From Holosporales bacterium (GTDB lineage Bacteria; Pseudomonadota; Alphaproteobacteria; BNTO01), in contig JAITIY010000015.1 of NCBI GenBank assembly GCA_031279185.1, positions 1 to 37,367 of the forward strand: a stretch of 37,367 nt of DNA, written 5' to 3'. The notes beneath the pieces were generated by a model, which searched no databases, had not been told where the DNA came from, and worked only from the letters and a program-made list of their open reading frames with translations. This document shows positions 28,616 through 37,367 of the stretch, piece after piece. Position 1 is the first letter of the stretch. Every line of letters starts with the position of its first letter. Made by a program: the position numbers and the translations under genes.

Positions 28616-29530
28616 TCAATCAGCTTGCGTTTCATTCTTATTGTTCTTTTTCTGCTGATTGAGCTTTGCTTCCGTTCCTCTTTTTGCTAAACAATTAACT
28701 ACCTGCACAACGCCCGCTGCATTCTCCGATGCGTTGTCATTTGATAAGAGTGAAAATTCATGCCGAAAAACATTACCAATATCAACGGGTTCTGGAGATT
28801 TTGAATGAGATTTATTCTTATTCAGCTCCTTAACCGCACATCGCAGGTTATTATATAATACATCAGGTATTCTATCACGAACAAGCGGTACTAGATTAGA
28901 CATATCATAACGCAGTTGTGTTGCTCTCATCATCATAGTATATGCTACGTTTGCTGTGAACTCATAGAATTTTTCATATTGATAGTGTGAAACACGTTCT
29001 CCACGCATAGCTCTTGCGTCAATCGCATCTACAAACATCCATGATACGTCTGGAGCAACAATAGCTAAGCACGTACCATGCAATGCCAAAAATGCTGTAT
29101 CGTTTTGTAATGGTCCATTAGCTAGCTGTAGCAACACCCCTGGAGTGAATGCATTACACAAACAATTATCTGATAATAGTTTCCCATTATGTGTGTTTGG
29201 TTTCCTCGGTACAGACACATGTGTAGTGTCACCAAGACATGATGAAAGGTATGTGTAATTCAGGAAATTTTCTTGAAAATTCTTCCTCTTACTACATAAG
29301 GCTACAGCAAACTGATCAAGAACTGTTTGTGGTACTTTGGTTGTCCAAGGAGCATATATGTTTATAAAATTTTCATATACTGATATGTTAGCATCTGTAC
29401 TTGTTGTCTTTTCTGACTGTTTGTGTGATGACTCTGTTTGCGGTTTTTTTTGTTTCGTTGTCTCTGTTGCACAAATATACTTGCCGTCGCATATAACAAC
29501 AGCGAGTACAGCAAGAATAAATTTCCTCAT
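28616..29530 (-). CDS. unrecognised exported protein
   Basis: About 304 residues with a signal-like N terminus (MRKFILAVLAVVIC) and a probable cleavage near residue 20. A Ser/Thr/Lys-rich linker lies at about residues 25-45, then a folded region with scattered Cys residues (SSCLGD, DNCLCNAF, HGTCLAIV, LRCAVKEL). The C terminus is a charged low-complexity tail. I recognise no family. ATG 29530 is preferred over the in-frame TTG 29536, with AAGGAAA about nine bases upstream. A TATAAT lies upstream on - (29572-29567). It lies between atpD and yajC on the opposite strand. The context does not show its job; a periplasmic or secreted role is inferred from the signal only. Confidence 0.6.
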   Translation of the reverse strand: MRKFILAVLAVVICDGKYICATETTKQKKPQTESSHKQSEKTTSTDANISVYENFINIYAPWTTKVPQTVLDQFAVALCSKRKNFQENFLNYTYLSSCLGDTTHVSVPRKPNTHNGKLLSDNCLCNAFTPGVLLQLANGPLQNDTAFLALHGTCLAIVAPDVSWMFVDAIDARAMRGERVSHYQYEKFYEFTANVAYTMMMRATQLRYDMSNLVPLVRDRIPDVLYNNLRCAVKELNKNKSHSKSPEPVDIGNVFRHEFSLLSNDNASENAAGVVQVVNCLAKRGTEAKLNQQKKNNKNETQAD

Positions 29531-29714
29531 TTTCAATCTATTTCCTTATCAAGGCCTATGACATGATTATATTGGAACTGTGTTAACAATTTGTAAAAAG
29601 TGCATATGGTATCAAAAGTGTCCAAGTTTGTTCTAGTTCATACACAATCCTTGAATATTTTCATGATACTGTGTAGCCTCTATACACGGGTATTTAAAAC
29701 ATTAACGTTGTATT

Positions 29715-30092
29715 ATGTTCATTTCACAAGCTTACGCTGCACCAACACAACAAGGATACGGAACTTTGGTATCTATGTTGCCGTTGTTTTTAGTTTTTGC
29801 GGTTATGTACTTTTTTATGATTCGTCCAAATCAAAAAAAAGCAGCAGAGCAACAACGTATGATTAATGCGATGAAACGTGGAGATAAAATCGTAATGAAC
29901 TCCGGTATTATTGGAACTATTAGCAAAGTCAAAGACTCAGAATTTGTTATAGAGATTGCGGATGACGTTCAAATCACAGTTTTAAAAAATTCGGTATCGA
30001 CACTATATACAACAAAAAGTGATGCTGGATCTATTGAAAAATCAGCAAAAGCACGAAAAGATATTGCAGATTCTAGTAAAAAAAAGCACTGA
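29715..30092 (+). CDS. yajC: Sec translocon accessory subunit YajC
   Basis: A 125-residue inner-membrane protein associated with SecD-SecF in protein export. One transmembrane segment (MLPLFLVFAVMYFFMI) is followed by RPNQKKAAEQQRMINAMKRGD and the SGIIGTI strand region, as in the family. It starts the run yajC-secD-secF. An Ala-rich N terminus (FISQAYAA) resembles that of other alphaproteobacterial YajC proteins. The Lys/Ser-rich C-terminal tail is variable. Confidence 0.95.
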   Translation: MFISQAYAAPTQQGYGTLVSMLPLFLVFAVMYFFMIRPNQKKAAEQQRMINAMKRGDKIVMNSGIIGTISKVKDSEFVIEIADDVQITVLKNSVSTLYTTKSDAGSIEKSAKARKDIADSSKKKH

Positions 30093-30137
30093 TGATTATC
30101 ACAAATCCAAAAAGCATAAAATAGTAAGAGAAATGTC

Positions 30138-31733
30138 ATGGTAGTTTTTTCAAAATTTAAAATTTTTGTAATTTTATCCATATGTTTCGTTGGAATAGTT
30201 TTTGTATTACCAAACATCGTGCCAAAACAAACACGATCATTACTACCATCATTTATGCGAAAGACAGTAAATTTGGGACTAGACTTGCAGGGCGGATCAT
30301 TGATACAGCTTCAAGTCAACGTTAATGCCGTGATAAAGGAACATTTAGCAAATATTTTGAGTGAAACACGCAGAAGTTTACGCAAACAACAAATAAAATA
30401 TACTGGATTGCGATTAAGGTCCGATGATAAACAAAGTTTTCTTGAGCTTACGCTTTCAGATCTTACACAGTATGATGCTGTAGTTCGCTTGATAGAAAAA
30501 GTTGATAACTCCTTAACGTTTGAAAAAAAGGAAATGGGTACAATTGTCGCCACAATTTCATCACAAGCTATTGCTAAGAGAAAAGCTGAAATCATAACGC
30601 AATCGATGGAAGTCGTTCGTAGAAGAATTGACACTATTGGCGCGAAAGAACCTAATATTCAACAACAAGGCGATGATAGAATAGTTTTACAACTACCTGG
30701 AATAAACGATCCTGCTGAAACACGGCGTTTGCTCGGCAAAACTGCGAAATTATCATTTCAGTGGGTCGATGATTCAGTGCAGCCAGTAAATGAATCAAAA
30801 GGAACCAAAGCATCATTGCCGATCCCTCCAGTTGGAATAGATTACATTCCTGAGGAATCACACGATGGTTCGATAATTTACTTACCAATCAAAAAAGAAA
30901 TAATCATTCATGGAGATACTTTAGTTGATGCTCGCGCTACATTTGATAACAACGGCCGTCCAGTTGTTAGCATTAAGTTTAATAATGTTGGGAAACGGCA
31001 AATGGACGACGCATCACGTAATGTTGGAAAACGGTTCGCAATAGTTCTTGATAACAAAGTGATTAGTTCGCCATCTTTCAATGAACCAATTCCAGGCGGA
31101 TCGGCACAAATTAGTGGACGGTTTACTGTTGAAGAAGCCAATGAGCTCGCCACATTACTTCGAGCTGGGGCATTGCCTGCACCTCTAAATATTGTCGAAG
31201 AATGTGTGGTGGGACCAAGTCTTGGCGCAGATTCTATCTCTTACGGTAAAAATGCTGTAATACTTGCCTTTTTACTGATTTCAATATTTATCTTATTCGT
31301 ATATTCATACATTGGTCTTTTTGCCGATTTCGCTTTAATGATAAACGTCGTGTTGCTAGTCGCTGGGTTGTCTCTAATTGGAGCAACGTTGACGTTACCT
31401 GGTATCGCCGGGATCGCGTTAACTATAGGTATGGCAGTTGATGCAAATGTTTTAATCTTTGAAAGAATTCGCGAAGAAATTAAGTCTGGACTGAGCGTAT
31501 TGGGCGCAATTGATCAGGGATACAAACGTGCATTTACTGCGATTTTAGACTCAAACCTAACCACTATTCTTGGAGCTTGGATACTTTATTACTTTGGCAC
31601 TGGCCCTGTTAAAGGTTTTTCTGTTACGTTGGCCTTAGGTGTTGTTATTTCGATGTTTACGGCGTTAACCGTTACACAATTGTTCTTGGTAGCATGGGTA
31701 AAATGGCGAAAAACGAAACGTATTCCATTTTAA
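30138..31733 (+). CDS. secD: protein translocase subunit SecD
   Basis: A 531-residue RND-family membrane protein that uses the proton gradient to pull exported proteins through the Sec channel. An N-terminal membrane segment is followed by VNLGLDLQGGSLIQLQV (motif D1) and the large periplasmic domain with VVRRRIDTIGAKEPNIQQQG. PGIAGIALTIGMAVDANVLI is in the membrane core, followed by FERIREE (motif D4), and ILDSNLTTILGAWILYYFG completes it. Length is normal. It lies between yajC and secF. Confidence 0.97.
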   Translation: MVVFSKFKIFVILSICFVGIVFVLPNIVPKQTRSLLPSFMRKTVNLGLDLQGGSLIQLQVNVNAVIKEHLANILSETRRSLRKQQIKYTGLRLRSDDKQSFLELTLSDLTQYDAVVRLIEKVDNSLTFEKKEMGTIVATISSQAIAKRKAEIITQSMEVVRRRIDTIGAKEPNIQQQGDDRIVLQLPGINDPAETRRLLGKTAKLSFQWVDDSVQPVNESKGTKASLPIPPVGIDYIPEESHDGSIIYLPIKKEIIIHGDTLVDARATFDNNGRPVVSIKFNNVGKRQMDDASRNVGKRFAIVLDNKVISSPSFNEPIPGGSAQISGRFTVEEANELATLLRAGALPAPLNIVEECVVGPSLGADSISYGKNAVILAFLLISIFILFVYSYIGLFADFALMINVVLLVAGLSLIGATLTLPGIAGIALTIGMAVDANVLIFERIREEIKSGLSVLGAIDQGYKRAFTAILDSNLTTILGAWILYYFGTGPVKGFSVTLALGVVISMFTALTVTQLFLVAWVKWRKTKRIPF

Positions 31734-31788
31734 TCGCAGTGTAGTAGTGTCAAGAAAAAACAAGGGATTAACGAGGTGCGGTGCTTAA

Positions 31789-32778
31789 ATGATCAGAATT
31801 ATACCAGATGGAGTAAATATCAATTTTATCGGCAATAAAGGGAAGATCTTTGTATGTTCTATCATTCTGACGGTATCGTCTGTCTTGTTTCTTTTGATTA
31901 AAGGATTAAACTACGGCATAGATTTTAAGGGAGGATACGTTATTGAAGCGAGGTTTCCTTCTCCGCCGAATTTAGATGACCTAAGAAAACAAATGGCAAA
32001 TAACTATAAAGGAGATTTTTCCCTACAACAATTAGGCGTTGATGGGCGTGATATTGTTATAAAACTAGATGCTGATGCCGCATACAAATCTGTGACACGC
32101 GATCCGAGCAGTACAGATCAACAGGTTCTAGAGCAACAAGTAAAGGAAAACCCACAACAAATTATCGATCAAATAAAAGAGTTTTTAGGTCAAAACGTCG
32201 AATATCGTAAAGTTGAAACAATTGGCCCAACAGTTGGGAAAGAATTAATTAACAACGCGATTAAAGCAATTATTTTGTCAATATTTGCAATAGCAATATA
32301 CGTAGCAATTAGGTTTGAATGGCAATTCGCCGTTTGTGGCTTGATCGCGTTGGCTCAAGATTGCATCGGAATCATTGGCGCTTATTCCATTTTATGGATA
32401 GATTTTAACGCCACGGCGATTGTTGCAATATTAACGACAGCATCGTATTCAATCAATGATTCGATAGTTATTTTCGATAGAATTCGAGAGAATATCAAAC
32501 GATACAAAAAAATGCCAATTGAGGAACTTATAAATAAAAGTATCAACGACACATTGTCACGTACTGTTTTAACCGCTGGGACCACTCTATTGGCTGTACT
32601 TGCGTTATGCATATGGGGGGGCGACGTAATTTCTGCGTTCAGTATTCCGATTTTTATAGGAATCGGGCTTGGGACCATCTCATCAATAGCGCTTTCAGCA
32701 CCTTTATTGCTTTTATTTAATTTAAACAGGGACAAAATAGCGATGCGCGGATTAACACAGATGACCGTTGTTAAGTAA
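31789..32778 (+). CDS. secF: protein translocase subunit SecF
   Basis: The 329-residue partner of SecD. LNYGIDFKGGYVIEARF is the F1 motif. GPTVGKELINNAIKAI opens the membrane core and SYSINDSIVIFDRIRENIK is the D4-like motif, though the family more often has GYSvNDTVViFDRIREN. The end reaches a hydrophobic helix (SIALSAPLLLLFNL). A 55-base gap separates it from secD and 28 bases from rph, so it is probably cotranscribed. Confidence 0.97.
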   Translation: MIRIIPDGVNINFIGNKGKIFVCSIILTVSSVLFLLIKGLNYGIDFKGGYVIEARFPSPPNLDDLRKQMANNYKGDFSLQQLGVDGRDIVIKLDADAAYKSVTRDPSSTDQQVLEQQVKENPQQIIDQIKEFLGQNVEYRKVETIGPTVGKELINNAIKAIILSIFAIAIYVAIRFEWQFAVCGLIALAQDCIGIIGAYSILWIDFNATAIVAILTTASYSINDSIVIFDRIRENIKRYKKMPIEELINKSINDTLSRTVLTAGTTLLAVLALCIWGGDVISAFSIPIFIGIGLGTISSIALSAPLLLLFNLNRDKIAMRGLTQMTVVK

Positions 32779-32806
32779 GGATGAATCTGATACGAGAACA
32801 TGACAA

Positions 32807-33535
32807 ATGAAGAGATTATTAAATAGAAAAGCAGATGAACTACGACCAATTTTTCTAGGACCAGGTTTTGTAAAGAACGCCAAAGGATCCTGTTTTGTAA
32901 AATTTGGAGACACACATGTTATTTGTACAGCAACGATCGAAGAGAAAATCCCATTTTTCCTGAAAAATACAGGTACTGGATGGATTACCGCAGAATACGG
33001 TATGTTGCCGTGTTCATCATCTAATGAACGAATAGAACGAGAAGCCGTGAAAGGAAAACAATCTGGAAGAACACAGGAAATTCAACGCCTTATCGGCAGG
33101 ACACTACGTGCTGCTATAGATCTAACTATGCTTGGGGAACGCCAAATAAAAATAGATTGCGACGTTATTCAAGCTGACGGCGGAACACGTACAGCTAGCA
33201 TAACTGGCGGATATGTCGCGATGTATCAAGCCGTTCATCAATTATTGAAACAACGAAAGATTGCAAAAAATCCAATTATGCATCAGATAGCAGGAATTTC
33301 GTGCGGTGTTGTGGATGGCGTCGCCAGTCTGGATCTTGATTATTCCGAGGATTCTAATGCAGAAGTTGATGCGAATTTTATCCTGGATAGCGAATTAAAC
33401 ATTGTTGAAATTCAAATGACCGCGGAAAAATCACCTGTTTCAAGCGCAACATTTAATGAACTTTTTGACCTAGCTAAAAAAGGCACTCGAGAAATAGCTG
33501 AGCTACAACAACAAGCTATTGCAACATTAAAATGA
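32807..33535 (+). CDS. rph: ribonuclease PH
   Basis: A 242-residue phosphorolytic 3'-5' exoribonuclease that trims tRNA precursors. It begins RKADELRPI, then VKFGDTHVICTATIEEKIPF and GWITAEYGMLP. RTQEIQRLIGRTLRAAID and QADGGTRTASITGGYVA are catalytic-core segments with the phosphate-binding Arg. The usual GTAEG near the C terminus is replaced by MTAEKSP, a mild departure. It follows secF with a short gap. Confidence 0.96.
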   Translation: MKRLLNRKADELRPIFLGPGFVKNAKGSCFVKFGDTHVICTATIEEKIPFFLKNTGTGWITAEYGMLPCSSSNERIEREAVKGKQSGRTQEIQRLIGRTLRAAIDLTMLGERQIKIDCDVIQADGGTRTASITGGYVAMYQAVHQLLKQRKIAKNPIMHQIAGISCGVVDGVASLDLDYSEDSNAEVDANFILDSELNIVEIQMTAEKSPVSSATFNELFDLAKKGTREIAELQQQAIATLK

Positions 33536-33681
33536 CGAAATGCAATTACAGCTAAAACCAATTCTCGGAAGAAATATACATATGAGGTTGATCTAAACAC
33601 TGTATGTGTTGTAAGTTTGGTAAACTTAAGGAGTTGCTTTATTGCTCAATCATAAATTTTTTTAAAATTGTTTCGTACATT

Positions 33682-34254
33682 ATGTCTGTAAAAATTATCC
33701 GGAAACGAAAAGCATTTAAACATAAGCACTGGAACGTGGTTACTGTGCCAAATGTTTTAACATTTGCACGTATTTGCGTAATACCGTTTCTAGTATGCTC
33801 ATTTTTCTTTAATGAATGTATTACCTTAACAATATTCATATTAGCTAGCGTAACAGATTATATGGATGGGTATATTGCTAAAAAATTTAAACAAATAAGT
33901 AGATTTGGTGCTTTTTTAGACCCAATCGCGGATAAATTGCTTATTGCTACTACGTTATTTATGATAGCAGGAACAAAAAAAATAGAAGGAATAAACTTGA
34001 TTCCAGCAGTTGTTGTTTTGTGTAGAGAGTTTATTATTTCCGGGTTACGAGAATTTTTAGCAACTTCCGGTAATGAGCTGTGTGTGATTAGTATTGCAAA
34101 ATATAAAACAACTTTACAAATGGTATCAATCACATGCTTATTGGCGAACTGGTTTATATATGTTCGATACGTAGGTGTATGTTTGTTATGGATTTCAGCA
34201 TTGCTTGCAACAATATCAAGTGTTGTTTATATAAAAGCTTGCCTAAACAAATAG
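33682..34254 (+). CDS. pgsA: CDP-diacylglycerol-glycerol-3-phosphate 3-phosphatidyltransferase
   Basis: About 190 residues from ATG 33682, an integral membrane enzyme that makes phosphatidylglycerol phosphate. The CDP-alcohol phosphotransferase motif is seen as SVTDYMDGYIAKKFKQIS followed by RFGAFLDPIADKLL, with all conserved Asp residues and Lys in place of the first Arg. Several hydrophobic segments follow. An earlier ATG at 33604 would add 26 residues (MCCKFGKLKELLYC...). I prefer 33682 because VPNVLTFARICVIP normally lies near the N terminus. It is flanked by rph and tgt. Confidence 0.93.
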   Translation: MSVKIIRKRKAFKHKHWNVVTVPNVLTFARICVIPFLVCSFFFNECITLTIFILASVTDYMDGYIAKKFKQISRFGAFLDPIADKLLIATTLFMIAGTKKIEGINLIPAVVVLCREFIISGLREFLATSGNELCVISIAKYKTTLQMVSITCLLANWFIYVRYVGVCLLWISALLATISSVVYIKACLNK

Positions 34255-34318
34255 ACAGATCTGAACACTTATGAATCGTTTGTTTCGCAATACCATTTAT
34301 TTTCATTAACGTGTTACA

Positions 34319-35506
34319 ATGCCTTTCTCTTTCACATTTTCTACATCACCAAATTCCTGTATGCGAATCGGTAAGATAACAACTCCACACGGCATCATTC
34401 ATACCCCTGCCTTTATCTTTTGCGCGACAAAAGGAGCCATCAAAGGCGTCACAATGGAGGATATGCGTATTGAACAATCTCAGATTATACTTGCTAATGC
34501 GTATCATTTAATGCCTGCTGTTGAAACAATTCATTCTCTTGGTGGTTTTGCACGTATGTCAGGGTGGCAAGGACCAACGTTGACAGATTCAGGTGGTTAC
34601 CAAATTTTTAGTATGGGGTACGGATCTGTGTCTGAGGAAATAAAAGGGAACAGACACTTTCAAAATACTAAGCATAATGTAAAAATTACAGAAGCAGGCG
34701 CAACATTTAAGCAATACACAAACGGAAACTTATTGTTCTTATCTCCGGAAAAATCCATAGAAATTCAGGAGAAAATAGGGGCGGATTTAATCGTGGCTTT
34801 CGATGAATGTACTCCATACCATGTAGATAGAAACTATACTGAAGAGTCAATGCGACGTAGCCATCGTTGGGAAAAGCGAAGTCTAATGCATTTCAATAAA
34901 TTAGAACTACAAAAAAACGATGAAACACTGCCACAAGCACTATACGGAGTTGTGCAGGGAGGCGTGTATGAAGATTTACGACACGAAAGCTGTAATTTTA
35001 TAAATAATGAGGATTTTTTTGGACAAGCAATTGGAGGTTCACTTGGCGCAACAAAAGTACAAATGCAGAGTGTTGTGGCAACGACAATGCAATATTTGCG
35101 AAAAGACAAACCAATCCATTTACTTGGCATTGGGCGTATTGAAGATATTTTCAATGGAGTAGAATTAGGTATTGATACGTTTGATTGTGTTCATCCGACA
35201 CGTCTTGCTAGACACGGTGGAGCATTGATAAAACATGGTGATGCTGACATAGATACCAGCCACATAAACCTCAGGAATCACAGATTTATTGCGGATGATA
35301 CTCCAATTGGAAAATCTTGTCTGTGCCAAACGTGCAGGACATATAGCCGTGGTTACATCAATCACCTTCTAAAAAATCAAGAATTATTGGCAATTGTACT
35401 AATCGCACGACACAACGTTCGCTTTATGAATGATTTGATGGCGGCAGTTCGTCAAGGCATTACGTCTAACACCTTGCAACAAGTAAAAAAAATGTGGCTA
35501 AGTTAG
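34319..35506 (+). CDS. tgt: queuine/preQ1 tRNA-guanine transglycosylase
   Basis: A 395-residue enzyme that swaps guanine-34 of GUN-anticodon tRNAs for preQ1, giving queuosine. TLTDSGGYQIFSMG with the catalytic Asp, AFDECTPY, YGVVQGGVYEDLR, QAIGGSLGA and DTFDCVHPTRLARHGG (nucleophile Asp) are visible. The zinc site near the end is CLCQTCRTYSRGY followed by the His in LIARHN. Length is slightly above the usual 370-380. It is the last gene of the + strand run. Confidence 0.97.
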   Translation: MPFSFTFSTSPNSCMRIGKITTPHGIIHTPAFIFCATKGAIKGVTMEDMRIEQSQIILANAYHLMPAVETIHSLGGFARMSGWQGPTLTDSGGYQIFSMGYGSVSEEIKGNRHFQNTKHNVKITEAGATFKQYTNGNLLFLSPEKSIEIQEKIGADLIVAFDECTPYHVDRNYTEESMRRSHRWEKRSLMHFNKLELQKNDETLPQALYGVVQGGVYEDLRHESCNFINNEDFFGQAIGGSLGATKVQMQSVVATTMQYLRKDKPIHLLGIGRIEDIFNGVELGIDTFDCVHPTRLARHGGALIKHGDADIDTSHINLRNHRFIADDTPIGKSCLCQTCRTYSRGYINHLLKNQELLAIVLIARHNVRFMNDLMAAVRQGITSNTLQQVKKMWLS

Positions 35507-35597
35507 TGCACATCAATTATACGCGGCTAAACGCTATACCATTTCGTTATTATAGCAATGTAAGTGTTTCAAACAATTAGCTCTTAATACTATAAAA

Positions 35598-37367
35598 CTA
35601 ACTATATTGTAGTTGGGGCAAATCAATTTTCACTGCAAGACGTGTCGCTAACATAGTTAGGTCTTCGTTTGTGCACGTTATTTCACTACAAATCTCATCA
35701 ATTTGATTACGTGGTGCAATAACTGAAATTTGAGGTTGCTGAATCGTAACGTCAGTATTACCAATATACGTATTAACTAATGCTACAACTTCTTCATGTG
35801 TTTGCTGCATTAACAATTCATTCGGCGTACTTACTAACGTTTTCATTTGGCGACCTGCAATATCCAACTCCACAATAATTTGTTCTACAGCTTGAACAAT
35901 CACTTTTGACTGACAAGACTGACATAACGTTCCGGATCTAGTCATATATTCTTGTATTGTTTGAAACGTATCTTTTAGTGATGATTCTATACCCTGTATT
36001 CCATTACAAACACTTAACACTGTTAGTACACTCTGACCTTTAAGTCTGTTTACAAGCGTAAGCAAACATAACCGCACCATCGAAACCAAATCTTCATATA
36101 AATCAGGTAAAAAATCACAGTCATTACGACAGCTAGATGTAAATACGTCCCAACTCGGATATTTTGATGTAGTGTGCATGGTCATTATTTCTACTACACT
36201 GTTTTCTAGTGTACGGAACTCATCGTTTATATATGCAAACAGACAATGTTTATCTTCTTGTTTTAATATTTCTATATTCATTGTAAAATGCAGCTTTTCT
36301 ATTGTTTGTGCGATAAATAATAAAAAATTACTGAACTGTTCAATAAAACCATAAATATCTGGTAATGTATCTAACACTGTTTTTATCTGCGGTAACTGTT
36401 TCGTTAGCGTATAAATGCATCTCGCATGTACATCACAACAATTGTGTGTCCATAGAGACCGTAACATACGCTCTGTCCTGTATATCATACGCTCTATCGT
36501 TTTCATTAGGCATGGAGTTACATCGGTTTGTACAGTTGGGCCGCAAAAAGGTATATCCATTAATACTTTTAAAACAGGAATGTGGTGATACAGAGTTTTT
36601 AAGTTTTCATTAAATGCAGCAACAAACTTTGTCATTCCTGGCCTAAGTTTATCTGGAGTATTTTTGTCAAGTTCTATACAAAATATATTCCACGCGACTG
36701 ATATCGCTGTTAAATTTTCTACAACGCATTGTACATTGTTTTCTATTGTGCGGTTTTCAGCATTTGGTTCTATAGTAAAAGGCACAAAAACATCAAACGT
36801 TGTTTTAATTTGAAGAAGTGAGTCGTTTAAAGCAAATAACACTGGATTAATTATTTTTGTCGGACAACTATTCGTGAAAGAGATGTGTTGCAAATAATCT
36901 AACGTTTTTATTAAACGTATCGAGTTGGCAATTAGATTAGGCCAAAAAATTTGATAATTTTCGGTAAATTCGATGAATTTTTCTTGATTAGTGATCTGTT
37001 CCAGAGCAGTTGATATGCATAATAAATAATCGCTGATATTACTAATTGTTAAGTTTAAAACGCTTGCGCAGCGATTATCAGAATGTTCGACTATTGCATT
37101 AAATATTTGCTGAATGCCAGTCTTCGCGAGGAGAACATATTCAAAATGTTGAGTCAACTTTGGAAATTCATCACATTTAGCACAAAAGATGCACTGATCG
37201 TCATTGTAATTGGCATTTAACCAAGCCGATACATTATCTATCAGTTCTAATACTACAACGGCAAATTTATTTATATCTGTAGAAAATCTAGCATGATGCT
37301 GAATCGTGCGGACAGTATGCCACATTTCATTAAATGTAAGCCACCGTTTCAAAATACTGTCAAAAGA
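35598..37367 (-). CDS. large cysteine-rich repeat protein, incomplete at the right edge
   Basis: At least 589 residues; the frame is open to the edge of the window, so the start is not seen (a TTG at 37352 is not a convincing start). I recognise no family. It looks all-helical, with no transmembrane segment. Cys residues recur at about positions 54, 163, 270, 370 and 477 of the frame counted from 37352, a spacing of 100-109. A second set recurs at 95, 209, 312 and 412. Segments such as KFIEFTENYQIFWPNLIANS, KFVAAFNENLKTLYHHIPVL and GFIEQFSNFLLFIAQTIEKL look like corresponding helices. The C terminus (LDLPQLQYS-like) is not repeated. It is convergent with tgt. Confidence 0.6.
   Translation of the reverse strand, partial: SFDSILKRWLTFNEMWHTVRTIQHHARFSTDINKFAVVVLELIDNVSAWLNANYNDDQCIFCAKCDEFPKLTQHFEYVLLAKTGIQQIFNAIVEHSDNRCASVLNLTISNISDYLLCISTALEQITNQEKFIEFTENYQIFWPNLIANSIRLIKTLDYLQHISFTNSCPTKIINPVLFALNDSLLQIKTTFDVFVPFTIEPNAENRTIENNVQCVVENLTAISVAWNIFCIELDKNTPDKLRPGMTKFVAAFNENLKTLYHHIPVLKVLMDIPFCGPTVQTDVTPCLMKTIERMIYRTERMLRSLWTHNCCDVHARCIYTLTKQLPQIKTVLDTLPDIYGFIEQFSNFLLFIAQTIEKLHFTMNIEILKQEDKHCLFAYINDEFRTLENSVVEIMTMHTTSKYPSWDVFTSSCRNDCDFLPDLYEDLVSMVRLCLLTLVNRLKGQSVLTVLSVCNGIQGIESSLKDTFQTIQEYMTRSGTLCQSCQSKVIVQAVEQIIVELDIAGRQMKTLVSTPNELLMQQTHEEVVALVNTYIGNTDVTIQQPQISVIAPRNQIDEICSEITCTNEDLTMLATRLAVKIDLPQLQYS

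Noticed and set aside
35600-35616. Small hairpin AACTACAATATAGTT over the stop of the right-edge gene
   Set aside because: The stem is only five A/T-rich pairs and the T-run is broken; too weak to call a terminator.

Overview
The window reads as chromosomal DNA of a low-GC, gene-dense alphaproteobacterium with a reduced, host-associated style of genome (Holosporales or Rickettsiales-like). The evidence is an alphaproteobacterial DUF4167 protein, an alphaproteobacterial-type AddA helicase-nuclease, an atpHAGD cluster split from the other ATP synthase genes, a CIRCE-controlled groESL operon, an Rpn-type nuclease with an EEGIAIG-type repeat tail, several probable pseudogene remnants and widely scattered housekeeping genes. 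The lineage is inferred from gene content; there is no rRNA in the window. I see no rRNA, tRNA or CRISPR array.

Layout: 1-285 is probably a decayed gene. At 321-566 lies a short, displaced ATP synthase epsilon gene. A + strand block follows: DUF4167 protein, a 52-residue ORF and the CCA-adding enzyme. From 2875 to 15968 most genes are on the - strand: era, dnaN, engB, groEL/groES with CIRCE and a terminator, rodA, addA, a lolA-like gene, tatD and asd. accA is on + inside this block. The gap 15969-16616 holds a pure A/T tract and a cluster of DnaA-box-like 9-mers and is my candidate replication origin; gene direction changes around it. To its right come an orphan solute-binding lipoprotein, an XRE-type regulator, mutL and an anaerobic ribonucleotide reductase (nrdD, -), and an Rpn-type nuclease of clearly different base composition. 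These are followed by atpH-atpA-atpG-atpD without atpC, an unrecognised exported protein, yajC-secD-secF-rph-pgsA-tgt on +, and a large cysteine-rich repeat protein on - that runs off the right edge.

Functionally the window covers replication and repair (DnaN, MutL, AddA, NrdD), protein folding and export (GroESL, YajC-SecD-SecF, LolA), energy (F1 subunits), envelope synthesis (RodA, AccA, PgsA, Asd) and RNA maturation (CCA enzyme, RNase PH, TGT, Era). NrdD suggests that the cell makes deoxynucleotides without oxygen, which fits a host that lives in low oxygen. The most interesting points are the origin candidate, the truncated and relocated AtpC with a strong inverted repeat in the place where atpC would be expected, the roughly 105-residue repeat protein at the right edge, and two small ORFs with good translation signals.
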